Source of the DNA: Pachypanchax playfairii
Lineage: Eukaryota > Chordata > Actinopteri > Cyprinodontiformes > Aplocheilidae
DNA: 64,000 nt
Reading direction: 5' to 3'
Assembly (NCBI GenBank): GCA_006937955.1
Contig: SSNP01000020.1
Coordinates: 602,072 to 666,071 of the forward strand
A model generated the notes under the pieces. It made no database searches. It had not been told where the DNA came from and saw nothing but the letters and a program-made list of their open reading frames with translations. Of the stretch, positions 37,245 to 47,500 are shown piece after piece (the first letter of the stretch is position 1; each line of letters begins with the position of its first letter). A program made the translations under genes and the position numbers.

Positions 37245-38146
37245 CTGTCAAGATAAAAAAAACACACACTACCTTCAGACTTATGTGTGTGGTTGTGTGT
37301 GTGTAGGTGGGTGTGAAGTATGTGCAATCCCTTTAAGGGCTGGATTCCATTGCTTCTACGTTCAAAGTGCAGCTTGCAGAATGAAAGCTGGAACTAAAAC
37401 AATCAAGCTGTAGGATATTATAAATCTGCTCTTATTTTACAGAACTGAAAAAAAAGCCTCTCAAAAGGTTGATGTTTACCTGGCTGCCTGAGACAAGAGG
37501 TACTCTCAGTAAACAAGGTCAAGTCAGAGTAAAAACACAGCACACATGCAGTGCTGCAAGCAGACATGCAGGAACGTGTCAGACGTGTACTCTGACACCA
37601 TTATATTGACACTCAAAGGATCAGCTGACCTGATTGCAGATTCTCTGATTTATAGGAAACCCATACTCAACATTCCCCTTCAGACGAACAGTCAGAGAAC
37701 TTGAAAAAACTTTTCTTCTTCTTTTCAAATAATCACAATCATAATCAGTGAGATAGTAAAATCTTCTCCACTGTAATAATTACTCCAGTGATCCACGTTT
37801 GGTTTCTTAGCACTAGATGAAATGTAAATCCTGCAAATTCTTCATTCTTGTGGCTTTGTAAACTTAGTCAGGAGGGAGCAGCGCACGCTGACTCTAAAGT
37901 TTACAAAAAAGGGTCAAACATTCTTCTGCTGTCAGACGAAACACCGACAGCGTTCACTTCCTTTGGGTTTAGGAGACAAAACAGCTGAAGGACAATGTGA
38001 AACTTCATACAAGTTTTCGATGTCAAGTTCCATCTTCTCACTTCTGTACATGTAGTTTTCACACTGAGACACACCCCCTTTTGCACACCGCTCTACAAAA
38101 AGAAAAAATAATACTCAGCTCCNTTTTCAAAGTGAACTTGTCTTAC

Positions 38147-38350
38147 CTTTAGACAGCGTGGAATCTAAATTCTTGTTAAGGTTTGTTCAGTTTTTAAAAG
38201 GTTGAATTAAAGCTCAGTGTCTTGCAAAGTCGCAGCCGCACTCGTCTCACAAACACATACTGGTTGTAATCCAGTGCATGACGTACCCCCCCCACCCCCT
38301 CTCCCTCCCTCCCTCCCTCTCTCGCTTGCTGTCTCCGTCGCTCACGCGTA
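38147..38350 (-). other. Possible mtmr4 non-coding 5' exon
   Basis: Minus-strand sequence TCTAAAG|GTAAGAC gives a near-consensus donor at 38,147. Upstream of it is a patch richer in CpG than its surroundings (38,230-38,350), with a pyrimidine/purine-biased GGGA-type run. This could be a first exon splicing to 37,244. It contains short upstream ATGs. The 5' limit is unknown. Confidence 0.3.
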
Positions 38351-39763
38351 CTCCCTCCCACTATGCTTCACTCCTCAAAGTGAAAGAAACTACAAACAGG
38401 GTGCAGACCGTTCCCTCCGACAGCACACTCGTGACTCCTAACAGCTTTTTATCAAGAATAATAAAGAAATATTCTTGCAACAAGTTGGAATCATTCTGTT
38501 TTAAAAAAGGAATAAATCACTCTAGCAGTATAACTCAATGAATTAAAGAAGGGAGTACATGATTATTCAGGAATACAAAAACTAGATTCATGCCAAATAG
38601 ATTTTCAATGAACAAAAGTAAATAAAAGAAGAAATTACCAAACTAAAGGAGTGGAAAAGTTTTGATTAAATATCTGCTGGAAGTGTAATAATCTTCTCAG
38701 CTATGGAAACATTCGGATTCTGAATACGAACTGTTTTAAAAAGTTCCCACAACTGCAGAAAAACGAAGAAGCTTTAATAGCGGGAACACAAAGCTTTACG
38801 ACAAGAAGTACTGATCCACGAAACACCAACTTTCTTAGACATGAACTACCATGGAAGGAGGTGTCACGCTGTACTGCAAAGAACAACCCCTTTTAAAGAA
38901 ATCAAATCAAGTATACAGTTTAAATTTTTTCAACAGATGAGTAGTTTAACAGAATAATTCAAGAAGTTTGTACTTATTCACCATTTGCACATGCGGCAGC
39001 AAAATATCTAAAGAAATGTGATTTTAAGGGTCCTTCTCCATATAAAAAACAGAAAGCGACACTGCAACAGATTATTCTGTGAGACAATAAGAATCTGAAA
39101 AAGTGGACTGATTTTGTGAAATAACTTGTTTGCAACTTACAGGAAGTCCTTCAGAAAACACCTGTTACCATGGAAGCTTATCTTAAAAAACATTTTTAGA
39201 GTCACCTGACTACACGTCTTAACTGGAAATCCAAACTGTTATTGCACATGATCCGGGTCCTTCCTTCAGGCTACATGCATAACTAACTAACAATTCCAGT
39301 TACCACATGCACATCTCTAGATCATGTCAACACTTCTACGTGTCAATTCTTCCCTTAAGGAGTATGTTATATAACACTGCAGGTTAAAGCATTAAGTTTG
39401 ACTTAAAATAAATTAAAAAAAACAAGACTTATAATTTAATAAGTATTTCTGATAGATTCCAAATATCACAACATTAGATGCCTAATATGTTTATAGATGC
39501 ACCAAAATAAAATAAAAACCTTTAAATATACAAAGATGAAGCTTTTCAGCCTCAAAGCAAGTGACATGAAAAGGTTAAACTGACTGATAACGAGGGCTGG
39601 TTCTGTTCTGGGGACTGATCTTGAGTCTCTTGAGTTGATTGTCCAAAGGAAGATGGTTCAGAAAATGAAATCATGGAAAACCCTCATCATCCTCTTCACA
39701 ACACAGTAACTCAACAAAAGTGTCTTCAGTCAGAAGCTTCTTCAGATCTGCTGCAGTTCAGAC

Positions 39764-40383
39764 CACTACAGGAGAACCTTCCCGTCCACAGGTAGAACCC
39801 TCTACGGGAGAACCTTCCCGTCCACAGGTAGAACCCTCTACGGGAGAACCTTCCCGTCCACAGGTAGAACCCTCTACGGGAGAACCTTCCCGTCCACAGC
39901 TATAACCTTCTACGGGAGAGCCTTCCCGTCCACAGCTAGAACCCTCTACGGGAGATCCTTCCCGTCCACAGCTAGAACCCTCTACGGGAGATCCTTCCCG
40001 TCCACAGCTAGAACCCTCTACGGGAGATCCTTCCCGTCCACAGCTAGAACCCTCTACGGGAGAACCTTCCCGTCCACAGCTAGAACCCTCTACGGGAGAT
40101 CCTTCCCGTCCACAGCTAGAACCCTCTACGGGAGAACCTTACCGTCCACAGGTAGAACCCTCTACGGGAGATCCTTCCCGTCCACAGCTAGAACCCTCTA
40201 CGGGAGAACCTTCCCGTCCACAGCTAGAACCCTCTACGGGAGATCCTTCCCGTCCACAGCTAGAACCCTCTACGGGAGATCCTTCCCGTCCACAGCTAGA
40301 ACCCTCTACGGGAGAACCTTCCCGTCCACAGCTAGAACCCTCTACAGGAGATCCTTCCTGTCCACAGCTAAAACCCTCCACAA
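39764..40383. repeat. 36-bp minisatellite
   Basis: About 17 units of CTACGGGAGATCCTTCCCGT then CCACAGCTAGAACCCT. Two sites vary in a mixed pattern (GAGAACC/GAGATCC and CAGGTAG/CAGCTAG), so unit types can be followed along the array. The length is divisible by 3, so the minus strand stays open with a 12-residue VEGSSCGREGSP period, but nothing supports translation. It lies upstream of the mtmr4 ATG exon, within the transcribed span if the 42.9-kb promoter is used. Confidence 0.95.
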
Positions 40384-40452
40384 TGGCTCTGGAGTATTGA
40401 GACAGATGTCTCAGTTTTACAGTACGACTGGATGCAGAAACCACATACTTTC

Positions 40453-41957
40453 TTTAAAGAGGCCATTTCACTCAAATTTAATACTGAAATATTAACCTGT
40501 AATATGAAATAGTTTATATATAAATGTTAGGCAACACTGATTTACAGCCCTTTCAATCTGACTGCTTGAAAATTCATCTGGATTCAGACCTATGCTCATT
40601 AATATTCTTTATGCTAATTCACTGGATTCAGATTGGCTAACAAACCAGCCTATGAGAGCAAGTCGTCCTGTTTCCTCCCCCACTCAGGGCTGGGCAGTTT
40701 ACCGTTTTGTACCGAAAACCTGTATTTTGGTTATGATATGAATTTTTCACATACCGCCGTACCAGTGAACAGAGAAGACAACACCTAGAACATTGGCAGT
40801 AGGAATGTATTTCTGTGGGACTGATTTCAGTGCTACACGCTAAGACTGCGCATGAAAAATAAAGTTTTGAATGAAGAATGGCTTCTGGTGGGGGTTGTAA
40901 CAGCGATTCACTGGTTACTGACCCAGAACAACTTATTTTTTAAAAAAGCCACGTCTGTCGCATTGCTCCAAAAGGTCGGACTTGGACCAAACAACTTTCA
41001 TTTGCAATAGCCAGCAGCTATCAACTTAACTTAAAGAGGCTGTGCCAAAAAAAAAAAAAAACATGGTACTATGCATATGACAGTAAATTTGACTATTTAA
41101 AGCTAACCCAATCCAGTGATTATTTACTTATTAGAAGATAATGTGGGTAAAATTGGTCGTACAAAAAAATACCGTCAAACACCTTAAAACCGATATAACT
41201 TAGAAAAAAAAAGTGGTATAAAAATGTTGCCATACCGAACAGCCCTACCTCTGCGGCACATTCAAAACAACCACAGAGTTGTTTTCCTATATGCTTAGGA
41301 GGGAAAAAGCCTGAGCCCATGCCCAAGCACAGAGGTCCCTCCTTGGCATGAGGAGCCCGGGACAGTCGGTCCTTTGACACAGAGCTTAGGAGGGGAGCCA
41401 GCTTTTAGCCACCATGCAGCATATTCCACCAGAGGATCACAAACATGAATCCAAAAGACTTTAAAATCTTTTAGGACATGCAGAGTGACCATCAGCAGGA
41501 GTTTTACAGACATAAATTTTATTGGGATGGATTATTGCATCCGGTGACTTGTGGCTTCAATGTGTAAACATTAAACACAGACATTTCTAAGCCATTTGTC
41601 CTGCAAAACTGGATTTTTGGGCGATATGTGCATTGTGGAAGTCTAGCTGCAGCAGTAGCACAACACCGCTGATGGTCCGCCATGTTTGCTACTAAACAGC
41701 CGAGCTAACTTCGCAGGTCTCAACGACACGAGCTGATGAATATTAATGAGTAAAATAGATGTGATGTCACAAATACACACTTTTCGAACTCAGGTGAACT
41801 TGAGTTTTATCGCCACCTGCGCCATTTACACGATGAATACTGAAAGAGAAGTTATTGTGCCAATTTCACACCCAGTATGAAACAAAGAACACCTGTGAAC
41901 TTAAAATATTCAACAGAAACCTCAGAAAAACATTTAATTATGGAATGGCCTCTTTAA
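40453..41957. mobile_element. TTAA-ended miniature element, copy C, split by a nested insertion
   Basis: TTAAAGAGGCCATTTCACTC at the left and ATGGAATGGCCTCTTTAA at the right. Apart from the insertion at 40685-41247 and older changes it aligns by landmark with copies A and B (TTTCCTCCCCCACT, GAGCTGATGAATATTAATGA, ACCTGTGAACTTAAAATATT). It begins directly after the 36-bp minisatellite flank. Confidence 0.7.
40685..41247. mobile_element. Nested hAT-like relic
   Basis: Ends are inverted: CAGGGCTGGGCAGTTTACCG and CATACCGAACAGCCCTA. The interior has MASGGG..SLVTDP-like and GRTWTKQLSFA-like pieces with stops, which might be the start of a hAT transposase. No clean target duplication was found. The element interrupts copy C of the TTAA-ended family, so it is the younger insertion. 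Confidence 0.55.
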
Positions 41958-42879
41958 CAACTTGACTGAAAACCTGCTACGAATCCCAATAACTTCCAGA
42001 TTCATGTTACAAAGCTAAATCCTCTCCAATAACATCACTCCTTTATTAAAAAAAGATTATTTTGAAGCATACTGAATGTTACTTTTTAAAATCAACAATT
42101 CATTATTGTATATGGTACACATGTTAGTACAATTGATATATATAGTAATACATATAGATGGTTAGTACATTACGTCTTCAGAAAGTTATAGATTTTAAAA
42201 GAGCCATATAAACATTAATTCTTCTTAAGTTTACATAAATACACCCATTTAAGTTCAATCTGCATTTCAAGCCTAGTAAATAGTAACTTAATTACAAATG
42301 CTACTCGATTACAAGGTAAAATCAGCAAAAATGCTCAGTTCACTCATTTTAGACACTTTAATGTGTGTTATGATTTCACTTTTGAGTAAAATTCTGAAGC
42401 AATAAAATTCCTTCTGATGCAAAACTAGTTCCACTTCCTCTTCAAAAGATTCTAACCTTCAAACACAGTAAAGGTTTAATTCCACGGTGGTTTCCCCAAA
42501 CCAAAAAAAGTCTCGAAATTTCCAGAGGGAGTCCATGTGGAAAAAAAACAACAGGTGTAAACTCAGGTGGGATGAAGTTTGAACACATGTGGGAGAAAGT
42601 GAATGGCAGCAGCATCATTACAGACTGACACTGTACTCCCACTGTAACCTGACAAACCGAAAGAGAGTGTGTGTGGGAGGTTTGCAAATAGCATGTTAGC
42701 TATCGGATAAGAACGTTTCTAGAAGCTACTGGGGAAATTTCGCTTGTCTGCTCACAGGAAACGACAAAAATCTCAAGGTTCACAAATAAACCCCAAGACT
42801 GACAGACCAAGAGTACGTCACACAAAGTAAATTCTTTAGAAGTTACTTAATTTACTGATAAATATACCGAGCTACTCAC

Positions 42880-43180
42880 TCAGAAAGAATCAGCTGACAC
42901 AACGGTGACTCAGTAGACTACACGACTTCCGCATTCTTGCGCGATGACAAAAACGCCAGCCAATAGAGAAGAATAAAACTAAACCATTTAGACCAATAGC
43001 GCCACAGTGTTTGTCGTGGCCAATTAGAATTGACGTCAGTTAAGCCAGTGAATGGCACACGCCCACAGCTAAGCCAATCAGACGCCACTCGTGTCAGGCA
43101 GCGCACCAATAGAAAATCACAGCGCGGCACAAATGAGCTCCACAGAAACTGCGCGGTACGTGCGGACAATCACGTGTTCT
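42880..43180 (-). promoter_or_regulatory. CCAAT-cluster promoter, probably mtmr4
   Basis: Five CCAAT pentamers on the plus strand lie at 42960, 42993, 43020, 43074 and 43106. A palindromic CRE, TGACGTCA, lies at 43031-43038 and a CACGTG E-box at 43171-43176. The stretch is CpG-enriched with no TATA box. On the minus strand it precedes a possible first exon ending CTGA|GTGAGT at 42,880. NF-Y boxes 30-180 bp upstream of a start site are typical of broadly expressed genes. Assigning it to mtmr4 rather than to hpd (whose ATG lies 1.4 kb away on the other side) is inference. Confidence 0.55.
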
Positions 43181-43429
43181 GCTGCGAGAGTACAGCCGAG
43201 CAGAAATATTCAGAGAATTTATGACTGAGATTAATAACTGGAATTAATACCAAATTTAAACAATACGTAGTATCAAATCCTTATAACTTATAAAGTTTAA
43301 AATATTATATTAAAAAAATAACAATTGAAACATTTTGTGAAATCAATAACAAATCGTTCTCATGAACAGCCGATCTACAAGCATATAATATTATGATAGA
43401 TAATATAATATTATCCTGATAAGGATGGA

Positions 43430-43745
43430 TAAGGATCAGAACTGAGCCCATCAAAGGGATGACACATGTTAGATGTTTTGGAGATAAAGTCAGACCAGAC
43501 TGAGATGGTTCGGACATGTCAAGAGGAAGGATAGTGGGTTTATTGGAAAAGGATGCTGAGGTGGGAACTGCCAGACAGGAGGTCTAGAGGAAGACCAGAG
43601 GAGATATAGTATGTGGATGTAGTGATGGAGGACATGAGATTGGTAGGTGTGAGAGAAGAAGATGAAAGTGGAAGAGGACGGATGGAGACCGATGACTTTC
43701 TGTGGAGACTCCTGAAGGGAGCATCTGAAAGGAAAAGAAGCAGAT
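43430..43745 (+). pseudogene. LINE (jockey/L2-like) ORF2 3' fragment
   Basis: Plus-strand translation gives LRWFGHVKRKDSGFIGKRML then ELPDRRSRGRPEE, a frameshift, and YMDVVMEDMRLVGVREED to LLKGASERKRR. This is the usual C-terminal run after the reverse transcriptase of fish non-LTR elements (LRWFGHV, GRRxRGRP). It lies between the mtmr4 and hpd 5' ends. Confidence 0.7.
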
Positions 43746-44015
43746 AATATAATATTATTATCCCTTTACTTGCAAGATTATTGCATGCAAATAAATTTAA
43801 CAAAAAAATAATTCAAGGACAAATACTGATTCTTTTTTAAATAGTTTGAATTTTACTGAAAAGAAAACACGGGAATAATGACAGAAAAGTTCGAAAGAAA
43901 ATGTGCTTCATAACAGGTGATCCACTGTAGCGAGCTAAAACCAGATGTAGAAAGTTCTGGTCCCGGTTGATTATCAGCCCGTTTCAAAGGTCATGGTTCA
44001 CATCAGGTGATGTTC

Positions 44016-44028
44016 CGCCCTCTAGTGG
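44016..44028 (-). promoter_or_regulatory. CTCF-type core motif between the mtmr4 and hpd 5' ends
   Basis: CGCCCTCTAGTGG on the plus strand; its complement CCACTAGAGGGCG fits CCASYAGRKGGCR at every position. It lies between the CCAAT-cluster promoter and the first hpd exon, in the same orientation as the 3.5-4.3 kb array. A position for an insulator is inferred, not shown. Confidence 0.5.
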
Positions 44029-44533
44029 TGAAAAAAGAAAATACAAAATATCTGTGACATCCCAGTAGTTTCTATGCACACAATTAACCAAATTAGCTTT
44101 TTTAAATTATTCCACTGACAGCACAGATGTTCTTTAGTGTGCTGTTACATTATGACTTCATTACATTTTTTTTATAATTTGAGGAATCTCTGTGGTGTAA
44201 TATTCAAGTGTGATGTGTTTCTGTGTTTCAGATACACCCCACTCTGCAGTTCTTTGGTGTTTCCTTCCAGCTCAGGTTATTGTGTCCATATTTGAAGGCC
44301 ACGTCTCTGTGTTTAGATACAGATCCCAAAGGTAGAGACTAAATCTGGGCTACAGCAGCTCAACCTGTTGACTAAAGCACATTGAGAAGCAAGTAGGCGG
44401 ACAGGTGGGTGTAGATCCTTTGGGACCAATCACAGCTGGTCATCAGGTCAGTACTTATCTGATGTTTTTTGAGTCAGGCACTGATTTTTTTATCAAACTC
44501 CTCTTTGAGCTGAGACCCACCTCCAATCGCAGC

Positions 44534-47500
44534 ATGGTAAGAGACTGCACTACAGACACTACTAATGAACTGTGGGATACTGGATGATCTCACATCTGAG
44601 TAACTATAATAACAGTAACTTTTCATTCCATAACAGCTGTTTCATTCATATTAGAAATGTTCACCTAGAAATGAGCAATGAGAGGAGGTCTGATACATTC
44701 TACTTGTTACTGTCTCTTTAGACAAGCTACACAGATAAAGGAGAGAAGGTGAGTTTCCATCGCTCTGTCTTTGACCCAGAAGTCTGTCTGAGTAATGCAG
44801 TTTAATCAGCACATTAACAGGACCTCATGTTGTGGAGGAGAAGGCCTGAATGATTTGTTTATATCTACTTACCACCTGAAGAACTCTTTAAGTGTTCATT
44901 TATTTTGCAAATTTAAATCTTTTGTTGTAATTTAACATTTTAGCCTGCAAGGGGAAGGTTTTTGAGGTTTCATCATGTCACCTTCTGGGTTGGTAATGCT
45001 AAGCAGGTTAGTATCTGACTTAATATTATTCTGGTTCAGCAGCACATAGACAAAAGATCCTTTATTTATCATGGAGCTGATGCATTTTTGGGCAGGAGAT
45101 ACATTGTGTCTCACTATGTCTGACTTACAGGCGGCCTCATTCTACTGCGATAAGATGGGCTTCGAGCCTCTGGCCTACAAGGGTTTGGAGACTGGCAGCC
45201 GGGAGGTGGTGTCTCACGCCATCAGACAGGATAAGGTATGGAGTTTGACTTTTTATAGTAAATTTACAGCATGTGTGCTCTGGCCACAAAATCAAACTTT
45301 TTCTCCTGCAGATAATCTTCGTGTTTCAGTCTCCACTAAATCCTTCAGATGAAGGCAAGTTGGATCCTGCTGAAAAATGAGATCAGACAAAAGAACATGA
45401 CATGCTGTTTTCCTGCATTTCAATCTGTTTTGATCTTTTTCAGAAATGGGGAAACATTTGATTAAGCATGGAGATGGAGTGAAAGACATTGCTTTCCAAG
45501 TGGAGGACTGTGACTTCTTGATCAAGGTAACATGACAGGACGATGGTGCTAATGGGTCTTAAACTTAGGTATGTTCCATTGTAATTAAAATGTGCATCGG
45601 GATAATTAAGCATTTGGGGAATTTTATATTTCGCTCTGCCCTCAGTTTTATCCCAAACTTTATGGGATGCTTTCATTTGGGAAAGTGGAGTAATGAGAAA
45701 TTCAAGATTTTCCTCTAAACTGCTGAGCAAAGTTTAATAAAGAATGTAAACAGCTATAAGGAAAGTAAAGTTGTAGTAAAGTTCAGTACATTTCCACCTG
45801 AGCAATAGTGCACATTGAGTAATAAATGGTATAGATTTGACCTGTGATGCTCCCAGATTCACTTGTTTCCATTTACTGTTTAAACCTAAACTGTTTATTT
45901 CTTACACAGAGTGGATGTTGAAATAAGGGCAAACATGCCACCACTGAATTGTAAAAGCTTCTACTGAAGTGCAGCTTGTCTGAACTCTTTACTGCAGTCA
46001 AGGTCAAACTCAAGGTTTAGATAAACTGTCTCTGTTGACTGTTAGGAAGCTCCAGAGTTACAGAATTACCACAGACTCTCTTCATAAATCAATTTCATAA
46101 TCTGAGATGAACTTAGTGCTGTAAAAAAGTATTTGCCCCCTCACATTTCTGTTTTGGTCAGTTTTTTATTTTTGTCAAACTTAAATATTTCAGATGATCA
46201 AACACACGTTTAAACCAGACAAAGAAAATGTGACTAAATACAAAATGCAGTTTTAAAATTATTTTTATTTTATTAAGGGAAAAATCTGTCCCAACCGACC
46301 TGGTTCCATAAGAAAAGTAACTGCTTATTAAACTTAATGAGCGCTTGGTTCATTCTTTGTGGCAACAAGTACAATCAAGCATTTGCAGAATTTGTTTGTG
46401 TGTCTTTCACATGTGGAAGAACTTTATCATATTCTTCTTTTCAGAATTGTTTTATTTCAGCTATATTAGAGGATTTTTATATTGGAGGATTTTTTTTTAA
46501 CGATCAGCTTATTTAAGGTGTCAATTTTCTTATATAGGGTGCAGTTACTTTTTCACATAGAGGCACTTTTGATTGAATAGCTTTAAATGAAATCATCATT
46601 TAGAAAATTAATTTTATATTTACATTTATCTTTGTATGATACACATTTTATTTTGTTCATCTGAAACATTTAAGTGACAAAAAAGCAACAAAAATAAACT
46701 GTAAAGGGGCAAATACTTTTTTAAGCACTGTAACATTTCCTGGATTAAAAAAAGACATTCCTGTTTGGGGAGTTAGTCTTTTTTTTCAGCCACTGGACGG
46801 CTTCCACAAACGGTCCATGAGCAGGTTGGAACGGCATGTAAGTTTTTCAAACTGATCCCAGTTTGTTTTCACTGACAGACAGCCAGAGAAAGAGGAGCTG
46901 TGATTGTGAAGGAGCCCTGGGTGGAGCAGGACAACTACGGGAGGGTCAAATATGCTGTGATTCAGACGGTACATAAAGGGTGATTCATATTTATGAGCCT
47001 TGTGTACACACACTCAAGAAACTAAAACTAATTGATATTGTTTGTTAATGTTTTGTCCCTAGTATGGCGATACAAGCCACACACTGGTTGAATACGTCGG
47101 GCCCTACAGAGGTCTTTTCCTGCCAAGCTACCAAGAGCCTCTGTTTAGGGATCCTCTATTAGCCAAACTGTGAGTTTTACCAAACTGTTCTCATACAACA
47201 TGCTTAAAACAAACAAAACAAAACAGGCTTTGTTATTTTGTGTTTAAAATTTTATTAGTCTAGTTATAATATGTATGAAGACATGTATCTAAACATTTAT
47301 AAATACTGTATATACTGTAAATTATTATAAGGAAACTATATTCAGTCAACTCACAACTGTAAACAGATGCAGCCAAAACGTTAAAGTTAAAATAGTTAAG
47401 TGTTAGAATACTTTACTGAATTATATTTTATGTGTAACCTGAATAATCTTCAAAGTTTTAGTCCAAAACTAAAGTCTGATGCATTTTGGATTCTGCAACT

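Noticed and set aside
40139..40444. VEGSSCGREGSP repeat protein
   Set aside because: Tandem DNA repeat of 36 bp without splice signals, start context or neighbours suggesting a gene.
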